Source of the DNA: Enterococcus faecalis 13-SD-W-01
GTDB taxonomy: Bacteria > Bacillota > Bacilli > Lactobacillales > Enterococcaceae
Length of the DNA stretch: 64,000 nucleotides
Direction of reading: 5' to 3'
Assembly: GCA_000415185.1 (NCBI GenBank)
Contig: KE351649.1
Location: 110,034 to 174,033, forward strand
Part shown: positions 8,960 through 18,739 of the stretch, piece by piece
How the letters are laid out: every line of letters starts with the position of its first letter
Numbering within the stretch: the stretch's first letter is position 1
The notes under the pieces: generated by a model
What the model saw: the letters and a program-made list of their open reading frames with translations, nothing else
Databases searched by the model: none
What the model was told of the DNA's origin: nothing
Made by a program: the position numbers and the translations under genes

Positions 8960-9607
8960 ATGACACCAAATCGAGAAGACTACTTAAAAATCATTTTAGA
9001 ACTCGGTGGAGATACCAATAAAGTCAGCAACAAGCAAATCGTCACAAGTTTAGCTGTCTCACCTGCTTCTGTCAGCGAAATGATCTCTAAACTTGTAAAA
9101 GAAGAACTTGTTGAACATTCTCCTTATCAAGGTGTGCAGTTAACACAAACTGGCTTGCAATCCGCGAGTTCCTTGATTCGCAAACATCGGTTATGGGAAG
9201 TTTTCTTAGTTGAACATCTTGGCTATAGTTGGAATGAAGTCCACGACGATGCTGAAGTCCTTGAACATGTGACTTCTAATCATCTAGCCTCCCGCCTGGA
9301 AAACTATTTGAACCATCCGAAGTATTGTCCTCATGGTGGAATGATCCCTGACAGCAATCAAGTCGTTCATGAGAAAAAACATCAGACCCTTGAATCCTAT
9401 GCTGTAGGCACTTGCGTTCAAATCGCCCGCGTCTTGGATGAAAAAGAATTGCTTGATTATCTGGTCACGATCGACCTGAATATTGGTGAAGTTTATGAAA
9501 TCACTGATATTGCGCCTTATGAAGGGCCGATCACTCTCAAAAACGATACAAAAGAAATCTCTGTCAGCTATAAAGCAGCAAGTACAATATTTGTTGATCA
9601 ACAATAA
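8960..9607 (+). CDS. Mn-type DtxR-family metalloregulator (SloR/ScaR/EfaR-like)
   Basis: A 215-residue metal-dependent repressor with an N-terminal winged helix (about 1-70), a dimerisation and metal domain (about 71-140) and a C-terminal FeoA/SH3-like domain (about 145-215). The metal ligands read as Asp7, His76, Glu99, Glu102 and His103. Glu99 replaces the cysteine of iron-type DtxR, which in this family marks manganese preference. Length and domain content fit streptococcal SloR/ScaR and enterococcal EfaR. It ends 14 bp before zwf and almost certainly shares its transcript. No obvious palindromic operator was seen upstream. Confidence 0.87.
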   Translation: MTPNREDYLKIILELGGDTNKVSNKQIVTSLAVSPASVSEMISKLVKEELVEHSPYQGVQLTQTGLQSASSLIRKHRLWEVFLVEHLGYSWNEVHDDAEVLEHVTSNHLASRLENYLNHPKYCPHGGMIPDSNQVVHEKKHQTLESYAVGTCVQIARVLDEKELLDYLVTIDLNIGEVYEITDIAPYEGPITLKNDTKEISVSYKAASTIFVDQQ

Positions 9608-9621
9608 AGGAGACTACCTAT

Positions 9622-11145
9622 ATGTCTAAAGAAAATAATGTCTTATTTACGATTTTCGGCGGTACCGGCGACTTAGCCCAACGAAAACTATACCCCTCTT
9701 TATTCCGTCTTTTTCGAAAAGGAAACCTTGGCGAACACTTTGCTGTAATCGGAACAGCTCGCCGTCCTTGGACAAACGAGCACTATCGGGAAGTCGTTCG
9801 AGAAACGATTGCTTCTCTTAACCCTTCTGAAAAAGAAGCCGAAGCATTCTCCAGCCATTTTTATTATCAATCCCATAATGTAAACGATTCAGAACATTAC
9901 CAAGAATTAAAGACATTAGCAGATGAATTAGATGAAAAATACCAATTGAACAGCAACCGCGTTTACTATCTGGCGATGGCGCCTCAATTTTTCGGTACGA
10001 TTGTTGCTCACTTGAAATCACAAGAGATTTTGACAACAGAAGGCTACAACCGCTTGATCATCGAAAAACCATTCGGCTCCGATTATCATTCAGCCTATGA
10101 ATTGAACCAAAAAATCCGTGAAGTATTTCCTGAGCAAGACATCTTCCGTATCGATCACTACCTTGGAAAAGAAATGATCCAAAATATCTCTGCGATCCGC
10201 TTTGCAAACAATATCTTTGAATCTCAGTGGAACAACCGCTACATCGACAATGTTCAGATCACTTTTGCTGAAAGCCTTGGTGTAGAAGATCGCGGCGGCT
10301 ACTATGATCAAAGCGGCGCCTTGAAAGATATGGTCCAAAACCACATCCTGCAAGTTGTTGCTTTACTTGCAATGGAACCGCCAGTTGCCTTCTCCGAAAA
10401 AGAGATCCGCACAGAAAAAATCAAAGCTCTTCAAGCAATCAAAGTCTACAACGAAGAGGAAGTCGCTGAGAATTTCGTCCGCGGCCAATATGCAGAAGGA
10501 CAACTTGATGACAAAACATTCAAAGGATACCGTCAAGAAGACAAAGTAGACGAACAATCGGAAACAGAAACATTTGTTGCTGGTAAGTTTACTATCGATA
10601 ATTTCCGCTGGTCAGGTGTACCTTTTTATATCCGTACAGGCAAACGTTTGACAGAAAAAGGAACGCGTATCAATATCGTCTTCAAACAAGTCCCTGTCAA
10701 TGTTTTTAAAACTTCGGTAGATGAAACGTGTGAAGAAGCTGTTCTTCCGCCAAATGTTTTGACGATCTATATCCAACCAACTGAAGGATTCTCTCTTTCA
10801 TTAAACGGGAAGCAAATTGGTCAAGGCTTTGACACAGAACCAATCAAATTGGAATACAGAAATAGTGCTGAAATGGTTGAAAACAGCCCTGAAGCCTATG
10901 AAAAATTATTGTTTGATGCGCTTCGCGGCGATGGAACAAACTTCTCTCATTGGGAAGAAGTGGCGCAATCTTGGCATATCGTGGATGTGATCCGTAAAGT
11001 ATGGGATCAAACACAACCAGAATTCCCAAATTATAAATCAGGGTCTATGGGGCCAAAAGCTGCTTTCGAACTATTGGAAAAAGATGGTTTTGAATGGATT
11101 TGGCAACCAGATAACTGGTACCGCGAACGTGGAAAATTAGACTAA
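9622..11145 (+). CDS. zwf: Glucose-6-phosphate 1-dehydrogenase
   Basis: A 507-residue enzyme that oxidises glucose-6-phosphate to 6-phosphogluconolactone, the NADPH-forming entry to the pentose phosphate pathway. The coenzyme loop 'GGTGDLAQRKLYPSLF' is at 13-28, the substrate loop 'IIEKPFG' near 146-152, and the catalytic Asp178-His179 pair lies in 'RIDHYLGKEM'. Full length for the family. A good AAGGAGA ribosome binding site precedes the ATG. It is second in a two-gene operon with the Mn-type regulator and is followed by a strong terminator. Confidence 0.97.
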   Translation: MSKENNVLFTIFGGTGDLAQRKLYPSLFRLFRKGNLGEHFAVIGTARRPWTNEHYREVVRETIASLNPSEKEAEAFSSHFYYQSHNVNDSEHYQELKTLADELDEKYQLNSNRVYYLAMAPQFFGTIVAHLKSQEILTTEGYNRLIIEKPFGSDYHSAYELNQKIREVFPEQDIFRIDHYLGKEMIQNISAIRFANNIFESQWNNRYIDNVQITFAESLGVEDRGGYYDQSGALKDMVQNHILQVVALLAMEPPVAFSEKEIRTEKIKALQAIKVYNEEEVAENFVRGQYAEGQLDDKTFKGYRQEDKVDEQSETETFVAGKFTIDNFRWSGVPFYIRTGKRLTEKGTRINIVFKQVPVNVFKTSVDETCEEAVLPPNVLTIYIQPTEGFSLSLNGKQIGQGFDTEPIKLEYRNSAEMVENSPEAYEKLLFDALRGDGTNFSHWEEVAQSWHIVDVIRKVWDQTQPEFPNYKSGSMGPKAAFELLEKDGFEWIWQPDNWYRERGKLD

Positions 11146-11160
11146 AAATAATCCAACACA

Positions 11161-11198
11161 AAACCGGCAAACAATCGAATTGTTTGCCGGTTTTTTTG
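11161..11198 (+). terminator. Rho-independent terminator of zwf
   Basis: A perfect 14-bp stem (AAACCGGCAAACAA and its complement) with a five-base loop, followed by a T run. Confidence 0.92.
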
Positions 11199-11229
11199 AC
11201 CACTTCTTTATTGAGACAGCTGTGCATAA

Positions 11230-11265
11230 CAACAAACACGGACGAATTGGATGATTCGTCCGTGT
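11230..11265 (-). terminator. Rho-independent terminator of ileS
   Basis: A perfect 12-bp stem (ACACGGACGAAT and its complement, loop of six) lies just after the ileS stop on the minus strand and runs into a T-rich stretch. Confidence 0.85.
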
Positions 11266-11275
11266 CTTTTAATGC

Positions 11276-14065
11276 TTATTCGAATCCTTCCGCTACTGCT
11301 TCTGGATAATGTTCTTCTACGATATGTGCACATCTTCCGCATAAATGAGGCAGATTTTCGTCTGAACCTACATCTTTACGGATTTGACGGCAGCGATCAC
11401 AGCTTTCGCCATCTGCTTTTTCGACTAAGATTGCTACATCATCAAATTTCAGCGCATCACTTGGTACCTCAGCTGATTCAGAGATCTCAAAGTAATCTGG
11501 TGAGATGATCAGCAATTGCGGAATGTCTGAGGCAACAGCTGTCAGTACTTGTTTGACTTGTTCATTTGGATAGATCGTTACTTTTGCTTCTAAAGACTTA
11601 CCGATCAATTTCGCATTACGTGCTTCTTCTAAAGCTTTCAGCACTTTGTCACGGAAGTCCATGAATGCAGCCCAAGTATCCATCAATTCTTCTTGATTTG
11701 AGTATTCTTCATATCCTGGGAACTCGCTCAATTGAACGTATTCTTCGTCTTCTTTCAAGAATGACCAGATTTCTTCTGCTGTATGCGGGATGATTGGTGT
11801 CAATAATTTTGTCAATGCAACCGCCGTTTGATAAAAGACTGTTTGCATGCAGCGGCGTTGGTAGTCATCTTCTGCTTCGATATAGACAACGTCTTTCGCA
11901 AAGTCTAAGTAGAAAGCAGAAAGATCCACTGTCAAGAAGTTGATTACTGTGCGGTAGATATGCAAGAAGTTGTATTTTTCATACCCTTCTTTGCGGATTT
12001 CTTCGATGACTTGATTCAAACGAACCATCATGTATTTATCTACTGAACGCAATTCTTCATAAGGAACAGCATGTTTTTCAGGCTCAAAATCAGAAGTATT
12101 GGCAATCAAGAAACGCATTGTATTTCTGATTTTACGGTACACTTCTGCCACTTGGTTCAAGATATCCATAGATACACGTACATCTGCTTCGTAGTCCACA
12201 CTTGAGACCCACAAACGCAAGATATCTGCACCCATTTGTTTGATTACTTTATCAGGAGCAATCGTATTACCTAAAGATTTACTCATTTTGCGGCCTTCCC
12301 CGTCTAAAGTAAACCCTTGAGAAAGAACTGATTTATATGGCGCTTCTCCATTGATCGCCACACTTGTTGTAATACTTGAGTTAAACCAGCCGCGATATTG
12401 GTCTGATCCTTCAAGATACATGTCTGCTGGGAAAGTCAATTCCGGACGTTGACGAAGTACAGCTTCATGCGAAGAACCAGAATCGAACCAAACGTCCATG
12501 ATATCAGTTTCTTTTGTGAATTCTCCATTTGGTGAACTTGGATGTGTAAATCCTTCAGGTAATAAATCTTTTGCTTCACGTTCAAACCAGATGATTGAAC
12601 CGTGTTCTGCAAACAAGTTTGCTACATGTTCGATTGTTTCTGGTGTAATGATTGCTTCGCCGTTTTCAGCATAGAAAATCGGCAGCGGCACACCCCACGC
12701 GCGCTGACGAGAAATTACCCAGTCGCCGCGGTCGCGGATCATATTGTACAAACGTGTTTTGCCCCATGGGATGATCCAGTCGACTTTTTCGATTTCGTCT
12801 AAGATATCTTGACGGAATTTATCGATTGATGCAAACCATTGTGGTGTTGCACGGAAAATTACTGGTTTTTTCGTACGCCAATCATGTGGGTAGCTGTGCG
12901 TGAAGAAGTCTAATTTCAGCAAAGCGCCTTTTTCTTCTAGCAAATCAGTGATCATTGGATTTGCTTTATCATAAAAGATTCCTTCAAATCCAGGTGCTTC
13001 ATCTGTGAAAATCCCTTTAGAATCAACAGGTGACAATACTTCTAAATCATATTTTTTACCTGCGATGTAGTCATCTTCCCCGTGTCCTGGTGCTGTATGG
13101 ACAAGCCCTGTACCAGCTTCCAATGTCACATGGTCGCCTAAGATTACTCGTGATTCACGATCATAGAATGGATGTTGTGCGGTCATGTTTTCCATTTCTT
13201 GGCCGCTGATTTCTTGGATGATCTCTGCACTTTCCCAGCCGATTGCTTCTTTTACTGTTTCCAATAAGTCTTTTGCTACGACGAATTTGCGTCCGTCTGC
13301 TTCAACTACTGCATACGTATATGTTGGATTAACTGCGATTCCTTGGTTCGCAGGCAATGTCCAAGGAGTGGTTGTCCAGATAACAAAAGCTGTATCATCT
13401 GTTAATAATCCTTTGCCGTCTTTTACGTTGAATGCAACATAGATCGAAGGTGACTTCACGTCTTTATATTCGATTTCTGCTTCCGCTAGAGAAGATTCGC
13501 TTGAAGGAGACCAGTAGATTGGTTTCAACCCTTTGTAGATAAAGCCTTTTTCTGCCATTTTACCAAACACACGGATTTCAGCAGCTTCGTAAGATGGATC
13601 AAGTGTGACATATGGATTTTCCCAGTCACCCATTACACCTAGGCGTTTGAAATCTTCTCTTTGTTTGTCTACTTGTGACAATGCGTATTCACGACATTTT
13701 TCCAAGTATTCAGCCATGGTCATTTCTTTGCGTTTGATTCCTTTGTTTGTCAATACTTGTTCGATTGGCAAGCCATGAGTATCCCAACCAGGAACGTAAG
13801 GCGCACGGAATCCTGACATTGATTTTGAACGGATGATGATGTCTTTACTGATTTTATTCAATGAATGTCCTACGTGGATGTTTCCGTTAGCATAAGGAGG
13901 TCCATCGTGTAAAACAAAACTTGGTTTACCTTCATTCAATTCTTGGCGACGTTTGTAAAGTTCTGCTTCGTCCCATTCTTTTTGCCATTGACCTTCACGA
14001 TTCGGCAAATTTCCGCGCATTGGAAAAGCTGTTTTTCCCAGCTGCAATGTTTCTTTCATTTTCAT
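11276..14065 (-). CDS. ileS: Isoleucyl-tRNA synthetase
   Basis: A 929-residue class I synthetase charging tRNA-Ile. It has the HIGH-type motif 'NIHVGH', the KMSKS loop in '[10 protein letters not shown]', the editing (CP1) insert between them, and a C-terminal zinc knuckle with cysteine pairs 'CDRC' and 'CGRC'. The longer reading frame (from 14152) runs back into the T-box terminator, so the start is set at the ATG at 14065 ('[11 protein letters not shown]'), 12 bases after AAGGAG. Expression is controlled by the T-box leader upstream. Confidence 0.95.
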   Translation of the reverse strand: MKMKETLQLGKTAFPMRGNLPNREGQWQKEWDEAELYKRRQELNEGKPSFVLHDGPPYANGNIHVGHSLNKISKDIIIRSKSMSGFRAPYVPGWDTHGLPIEQVLTNKGIKRKEMTMAEYLEKCREYALSQVDKQREDFKRLGVMGDWENPYVTLDPSYEAAEIRVFGKMAEKGFIYKGLKPIYWSPSSESSLAEAEIEYKDVKSPSIYVAFNVKDGKGLLTDDTAFVIWTTTPWTLPANQGIAVNPTYTYAVVEADGRKFVVAKDLLETVKEAIGWESAEIIQEISGQEMENMTAQHPFYDRESRVILGDHVTLEAGTGLVHTAPGHGEDDYIAGKKYDLEVLSPVDSKGIFTDEAPGFEGIFYDKANPMITDLLEEKGALLKLDFFTHSYPHDWRTKKPVIFRATPQWFASIDKFRQDILDEIEKVDWIIPWGKTRLYNMIRDRGDWVISRQRAWGVPLPIFYAENGEAIITPETIEHVANLFAEHGSIIWFEREAKDLLPEGFTHPSSPNGEFTKETDIMDVWFDSGSSHEAVLRQRPELTFPADMYLEGSDQYRGWFNSSITTSVAINGEAPYKSVLSQGFTLDGEGRKMSKSLGNTIAPDKVIKQMGADILRLWVSSVDYEADVRVSMDILNQVAEVYRKIRNTMRFLIANTSDFEPEKHAVPYEELRSVDKYMMVRLNQVIEEIRKEGYEKYNFLHIYRTVINFLTVDLSAFYLDFAKDVVYIEAEDDYQRRCMQTVFYQTAVALTKLLTPIIPHTAEEIWSFLKEDEEYVQLSEFPGYEEYSNQEELMDTWAAFMDFRDKVLKALEEARNAKLIGKSLEAKVTIYPNEQVKQVLTAVASDIPQLLIISPDYFEISESAEVPSDALKFDDVAILVEKADGESCDRCRQIRKDVGSDENLPHLCGRCAHIVEEHYPEAVAEGFE

Positions 14066-14094
14066 AAATGAAGCACACTCCTTCTTTATTTTGG

Positions 14095-14318
14095 GGTAAT
14101 AAAAAACGACACGTTGCGCCCCAAGGGACGAACGTGTCGTGGTACCACCCAAATTTTAGTCGATCTAATCAACTTCTTCAGGATCTATAACGTGATCAGC
14201 CGCTGTTTCTTACTAGAGGTTCAGAAACAGATGTCGTAGAGGATCTTTCACTTTGCAGGGTCTTGCCGAACTTCCACTCTCATCGGCTCGCTGTAAGAAT
14301 ACAAAATGCTTTTCTGTT
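14095..14318 (-). promoter_or_regulatory. T-box riboswitch leader of ileS
   Basis: On the minus strand the conserved T-box core TGGGTGGTACCACG (14138-14151) overlaps a terminator hairpin with arms 14106-14115 and 14131-14140, followed by TTTTTT. Upstream is a long structured region with the Stem I-like stretch AGCGAGCCGATGAGAG. A candidate isoleucine specifier AUC lies at 14242-14244. Uncharged tRNA-Ile would pair with the T-box bulge and prevent termination. The specifier assignment is tentative; the T-box itself is clear. The leader begins right after divIVA. Confidence 0.9.
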
Positions 14319-15005
14319 CTACTCGTCTTCAGTAGGGATTACTGAAAGATCAATTGTATTTGTATCAAATACTGGTTCTTCTGGAGTTGAGTTTACTCCA
14401 CTTTCGTTTTCATTGTCAAGCTGTTTTTCTAAAACTTCTTTGATCACTTGATGGCTGTCGTTCACATAGCTTGAAAATGGTTGAAGGATCTCATCCCATT
14501 CTGGGCTTTTGACTTGTTCTAATTGTGATTCAAGCATTAAGCTGATACGTTGATGGAAGACACGTGTACGTTTCTTCAAGTCTTCTGTTTCTACAGCTAA
14601 TTGTTTTGCTTTAGATGTAGCGTCAGTCAAGATTTCTCTTGCTTTTTCTTCTGCATCTACAGTCAATTGATGTGCACGTCTTTCCGCATTCGCAACTAAT
14701 TCATCCGCTGTGTTTTGCGCAGAAGTCACGATTACTTCGGATTCTTTGCTTGCACTTGTTTTCACTTTGTCAGCTGTGTCTTGCGCAACGATGATTGATT
14801 GGTTCAACGCATCTTTCAATTCATTGAAGTATTCTAATTTTTCTTCAGAATGTTTGACAGCTTTTTCTAATTCGCGGTTTCTTTGAAGTACTTCTTCATA
14901 ATCGCGTACGATCAAATCTAAAAAATCATCTACTTCGTCTTGATTATACCCGCGCATTTTTGTCGGGAATGTTTTGTTCTGGATATCTAATGGAGTTAAA
15001 GCCAT
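14319..15005 (-). CDS. divIVA: Cell-division/pole protein DivIVA
   Basis: A 228-residue DivIVA. The N-terminal lipid-binding segment 'MALTPLDIQNKTF' and 'GYNQDEVDDFLD' are the family signature; residues about 30-165 are coiled coil. The C-terminal tail is acidic and Asn-rich, as in enterococcal and streptococcal homologues. It senses negative membrane curvature at septa and poles. AAGGTGG precedes the ATG. It is the last protein gene of the division block before the ileS T-box. Confidence 0.94.
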   Translation of the reverse strand: MALTPLDIQNKTFPTKMRGYNQDEVDDFLDLIVRDYEEVLQRNRELEKAVKHSEEKLEYFNELKDALNQSIIVAQDTADKVKTSASKESEVIVTSAQNTADELVANAERRAHQLTVDAEEKAREILTDATSKAKQLAVETEDLKKRTRVFHQRISLMLESQLEQVKSPEWDEILQPFSSYVNDSHQVIKEVLEKQLDNENESGVNSTPEEPVFDTNTIDLSVIPTEDE

Positions 15006-15025
15006 GAGTAAACCACCTTTTTGTT

Positions 15026-15808
15026 TTATTTACGTAATACACCAAATAGCAACCGATATTTTTCCTTTTTCGTCTTACCCTCGAATGCTTGGATTTGAAT
15101 TCTTCCGTACCCTCTAACGGAAACGATGTCTAACAATTCAAGCAAAAAGTCTGGACGGGTGTTTTCTGTCCAATTGACTTTGACTTTCCCAGATTCGATG
15201 AGCTGTTTTGACCGTTGTCTAGAAATATTATATATCTCAGAAATCACAGTGTCCAGACGCAATGAAGAAACCGTTCCTCTTTCTTCTGTCCATTCGTCTT
15301 TCGGCAAGATAAGTTCGGTATAATTCCGAGGTTCTAAACGAACGGAGACATTTCCGACTTTTGTCACTTGTGCAGTCACAAAACTGCTGACTTCTTTTGC
15401 CACAAAAATCTGCCAATGCTCGCCGTCTGAGATGATATCGCCGAAGTAAGCTCGTTTGACCCCTGTTCCTGTGAATGTCCCCAAGATTTTCCCATGACTG
15501 AGGTTTGCGAATTTCGAAGGATAATGGATCTCGTACAAAGCAATATCAAAATCTTCATCTGTCGGCTGAAAATAATCTGGATAAATCAAGCAGCGTTTCC
15601 GCTCCGCTTGTTCGTATCCGCCGTAAAATGAAAAGGACAAATCACTCGATTGACGAATCAATGTCTCTAAAATATACGCTTGCCGCGGGTCCAAAAAATC
15701 TGTTAAATAAGGAGCATAACGGCTTTGGACTTGCTCGATCCAGTCACTTGCTGAATCGATGAAGGTCCGCTCTTCTGCGCGAAAATGCTGATATATATTG
15801 TTATCCAC
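15026..15808 (-). CDS. ylmH: S4-domain RNA-binding protein YlmH
   Basis: A 260-residue YlmH-family protein with a C-terminal S4 RNA-binding domain ('LRLDTVISEIYNISRQRSK', then 'LIESGKVKVNW'). B. subtilis YlmH has been linked to rescue of stalled ribosomal complexes with peptidyl-tRNA. A GTG at 15817 would overlap the Shine-Dalgarno; the GTG at 15808 has AAGGTGG about five bases before it and gives the start 'MDNNIYQHFR', so it is chosen. It sits between yggT and divIVA, as in other Firmicutes division clusters. Confidence 0.88.
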   Translation of the reverse strand: MDNNIYQHFRAEERTFIDSASDWIEQVQSRYAPYLTDFLDPRQAYILETLIRQSSDLSFSFYGGYEQAERKRCLIYPDYFQPTDEDFDIALYEIHYPSKFANLSHGKILGTFTGTGVKRAYFGDIISDGEHWQIFVAKEVSSFVTAQVTKVGNVSVRLEPRNYTELILPKDEWTEERGTVSSLRLDTVISEIYNISRQRSKQLIESGKVKVNWTENTRPDFLLELLDIVSVRGYGRIQIQAFEGKTKKEKYRLLFGVLRK

Positions 15809-15826
15809 GAAATCCACCTTCTTTCA

Positions 15827-16096
15827 TCATAAAATCGAAAGGATGATCCTGATCAATCCTTGGCTCGCCATATTTAAAATAAAAATTGCTGCCAAGATCG
15901 TAAAGTCGACTGGTCCAAACCGTAGATTCAAACGGTCGAATAAACTAAGATAAGGTTCACATATTTTGGCTAAAAATCGTCCAAAGGCTGACTGATATCC
16001 TCCTGGAAACCAAGAAAGCAAAGCATAAAGAATCAATAAAATAGTGTAAATGTAAACTGCGTCACTAAATAAATTAAGCAAACGATAAATTAAAAT
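15827..16096 (-). CDS. YggT-family membrane protein (YlmG), probable ATT start
   Basis: A small YggT/YlmG protein with two membrane segments and the conserved 'LSWFPGGYQSAFGRFLAKICEPYL' region. The only standard start in frame is a TTG at 16081, which lies 22 bases from the AGGAGG. An in-frame ATT at 16096 lies exactly seven bases after AGGAGG and would begin 'MLIYRLLNLF', so the 89-residue form is proposed. The in-frame stop of sepF (16112-16114) excludes a start further upstream. The family is associated with division and chromosome organisation, with no firm biochemical role. Confidence 0.8.
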   Translation of the reverse strand: MLIYRLLNLFSDAVYIYTILLILYALLSWFPGGYQSAFGRFLAKICEPYLSLFDRLNLRFGPVDFTILAAIFILNMASQGLIRIILSIL

Positions 16097-16111
16097 TGTT
16101 TTTCCTCCTCT

Positions 16112-16768
16112 TTACAGATCAAAAATATTTGCATCTGCAAACGATTGTGCAGTCGAACTATCGATTTCGACTCCAGTTGGTGTGCAAAGGAAGATCTCAT
16201 CCCCTACACGTTTGATATCGCCATCTAAGGCATAGACAGTTCCTGTAAGAAAATCAACGATCCGGCGTGCTTGTTTTTCTTCGACTAGATGGAAATTGAC
16301 TAAGACTGCTTCTCCAGCAATCACTTTTTTTGCGATAGTCATTGCTTCAGAATAAGCGCGCGGTTCTAAAATCACGATTTTATTTGCTGCATTCGTTTGA
16401 GACTGCATCGCTCTTTTTGAATAAACTTCTTCTTTTTGTACAGGAACAGAAGGCGCTTGGCGAAGTTCGATCACCTTTTTCTTTTCAGCTGGCTGCACAT
16501 ACTCTTCCCGTACAGCACTAGTTCTCATAGCTGCCGCTGCAGGCTGCTGCGGTTTTGCTTGGACGGGCTGTTTTGCAGGCTGTGCTTTTACTTGCGTTTT
16601 TACTGGCTGTGCCTTTGTTTGTACCTTTGTCTGTACTTGTGGCTGTGCCGCAGGTTTCGCTTGGACAGCCGTTTTTTGTGTTGCTTCAGAATAGTCGTGA
16701 AAATCGTACTCTTCTTCATCTGCTAATCCAAAAAAATTAGCGATCGCTCCTTTATTCAAAAGTGGCAT
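16112..16768 (-). CDS. sepF: Cell division protein SepF
   Basis: A 218-residue SepF, the FtsZ-bundling membrane anchor of Gram-positive divisomes. The N-terminal amphipathic membrane helix is followed by 'FFGLADEEEYDF'. The globular SepF domain is C-terminal, from 'NKIVILEPRAYSEAM' to the end. Between them is an unusually long Gln/Lys/Pro/Ala linker (about 35-80) of short repeated QTK, QAK and QPV units. AGGGGGG precedes the ATG. It lies between yggS and yggT in the standard order. Confidence 0.94.
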   Translation of the reverse strand: MPLLNKGAIANFFGLADEEEYDFHDYSEATQKTAVQAKPAAQPQVQTKVQTKAQPVKTQVKAQPAKQPVQAKPQQPAAAAMRTSAVREEYVQPAEKKKVIELRQAPSVPVQKEEVYSKRAMQSQTNAANKIVILEPRAYSEAMTIAKKVIAGEAVLVNFHLVEEKQARRIVDFLTGTVYALDGDIKRVGDEIFLCTPTGVEIDSSTAQSFADANIFDL

Positions 16769-16787
16769 TGGTAATTCCCCCCTAGTT

Positions 16788-17459
16788 TTATTTAAATAAT
16801 GCCGTCCCTACACGGATGAACGTAGCGCCTTCTTCGATCGCGATGGGAAAGTCTTGACTCATCCCCATACTCAGTTCGCTGCAAGGAGCATGTTCATAGC
16901 CCTTTTTTTGAACTGCATCACGCAGATTACGCAAGTTGCCGAATAGTTCGTGGATCTCGTCAGCAGAAGCATTTTTAGGAGCCATGGTCATCAACCCGAT
17001 GATTTTTATTTTTGTATATGGAGCTGCTGCTTCGACAAAAGAAAAAATCTGTTCAGGTGAAATCCCGTGTTTCGATTCTTCTCCGGAAATGTTTACTTCT
17101 ACAAAACAGGAAATTTCTTTCTCTGCTCTTTTTTGGATTTCCTCTGCTAATCTCAAACTATCTAACGCATGAAAATAATCAATTTCATTTATAATCAATT
17201 TTACCTTTCTGCGTTGTAAATTACCAATTAAATGCCACTTTATTTTCGGAAACTTAACCAAGTTTTGCTTTTTTTCCAACAATTTATCTACCCGGTTTTC
17301 TGCACAATCCAAAATACCGGCTTTTACGATTTGTTCTGCAGTTATCGAATCAACGGATTTTGTTACAGCTACTAATTTGACTTCTTTTGGATCACGATGA
17401 ACAAGAGCACACGAATCCTGAATTTCTTGCTCGATTTCCTGCAAGTTGTCAGCAATCAT
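16788..17459 (-). CDS. YggS-family PLP-binding protein (YlmE)
   Basis: A 223-residue alanine-racemase-fold protein that binds pyridoxal phosphate and helps to balance the free PLP pool. The PLP lysine is Lys34 in 'LVAVTKSVD'; the phosphate-binding end 'GMSQDFPIAIEEGATFIRVGTALF' is intact. No enzyme activity is established for this family. An AAGGAGAGGG site precedes the ATG, and the gene begins 16 bp after ftsZ. Confidence 0.92.
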   Translation of the reverse strand: MIADNLQEIEQEIQDSCALVHRDPKEVKLVAVTKSVDSITAEQIVKAGILDCAENRVDKLLEKKQNLVKFPKIKWHLIGNLQRRKVKLIINEIDYFHALDSLRLAEEIQKRAEKEISCFVEVNISGEESKHGISPEQIFSFVEAAAPYTKIKIIGLMTMAPKNASADEIHELFGNLRNLRDAVQKKGYEHAPCSELSMGMSQDFPIAIEEGATFIRVGTALFK

Positions 17460-17475
17460 GTGCTCTCCCTCTCCT

Positions 17476-18717
17476 TTATCGTTTACGACGGAAAAACGGC
17501 GGAGTACTTAACTCGTCATCATCGTTCGATTTTGTTTCTTCACGATTGAACGTATCGAATTCTTTCTTTTCGATCGTATCAAAGTTTGTATCTTCCACTT
17601 TTGAGCGGACATTCTGCTCGCGGCGGATGTCCCAATCGCCGAAGTTGTTTTCTTCTTCAGCGGGAACTGGTTTTGCTTGATCCAAGTCTAAGACTGGTTT
17701 TTGAACAGATGATTGCATTTGGCTTTGTCTAGCTGGACGGCTAGACTTGCGCTCCTTTTTTGACGTGTCAATACCTGTTGCGATAACCGTTACACGGATT
17801 TCATCGCCCAATTCTTCGTTGATTGACGTACCTAGGATGATATTTACATCGCCTGCAGCTGCATTTGCCACGATATCTGATGCATCTTGTGCTTCAAATA
17901 AAGTCATGTCCAAACCGCCTGTGATGTTCAACAATACTTGTTCTGCTCCATCAATTGAAGTTTCAAGCAATGGAGAAGAAATAGCTTTTTTCGTTGCTTC
18001 GATGACACGTTCTTCACCGCTGGCAACACCGATACCCATCAATGCTGTTCCTTGGTTTTCCATCACTGTCTTCACATCAGCAAAGTCAAGGTTGACGTAA
18101 CCAGGTGCAGTGATCAAATCAGAGATACCTTGTACCCCTTGGCGTAAAACGTTATCTGCTTCACGGAATGCTTCCAGCATAGGTGTCTTTTTGTCGACAA
18201 CTTCTAGTAAGCGGTTGTTTGAGATGATCAACAATGTATCAACATTTTCTTTTAATTTTGCGATACCTTCCGCAGCAAAGCGGCCGCGTTTTGGTCCTTC
18301 AAAAGTAAATGGACGTGTAACAACACCAACTGTTAATGCGCCTAATTCTTTTGCGATCCCAGCAACGATTGGTGCAGCACCTGTACCTGTTCCGCCGCCC
18401 ATACCGGCAGTGATAAAGATCATATCTGCGCCATCCAAGGCTTCACGCAATGCTTGTTCACTTTCTTCTGCAGCTTTTTGGCCAACTTCAGGCTGTGAAC
18501 CAGCACCTAGACCACGTGTATATTTAGGGCCTAATTGGATAACAGTTTCAGCTTTTGAATTTTTTAATGCTTGTACATCTGTATTAGCGGTGATGAATTC
18601 TACACCTTTTACATTTTCTTCGATCATACGGTTCACAGCGTTTCCGCCGCCTCCGCCGACACCGATGACTTTGATTACTGCTCCGTCATTGATGTTATTA
18701 TCAATAGAGAATTCCAT
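17476..18717 (-). CDS. ftsZ: Cell division GTPase FtsZ
   Basis: The 413-residue tubulin homologue that builds the Z ring. The GTP loop GGGTGTG is at 107-113, after the N-terminal '[13 protein letters not shown]'. The T7 loop and the activation domain are complete. A variable linker of about 90 residues leads to the conserved C-terminal peptide '[10 protein letters not shown]', the docking site for FtsA, SepF and regulators. It follows ftsA by 22 bp. Confidence 0.98.
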   Translation of the reverse strand: MEFSIDNNINDGAVIKVIGVGGGGGNAVNRMIEENVKGVEFITANTDVQALKNSKAETVIQLGPKYTRGLGAGSQPEVGQKAAEESEQALREALDGADMIFITAGMGGGTGTGAAPIVAGIAKELGALTVGVVTRPFTFEGPKRGRFAAEGIAKLKENVDTLLIISNNRLLEVVDKKTPMLEAFREADNVLRQGVQGISDLITAPGYVNLDFADVKTVMENQGTALMGIGVASGEERVIEATKKAISSPLLETSIDGAEQVLLNITGGLDMTLFEAQDASDIVANAAAGDVNIILGTSINEELGDEIRVTVIATGIDTSKKERKSSRPARQSQMQSSVQKPVLDLDQAKPVPAEEENNFGDWDIRREQNVRSKVEDTNFDTIEKKEFDTFNREETKSNDDDELSTPPFFRRKR

Positions 18718-18739
18718 ATTTTATTCCTCCCAGGATGAT

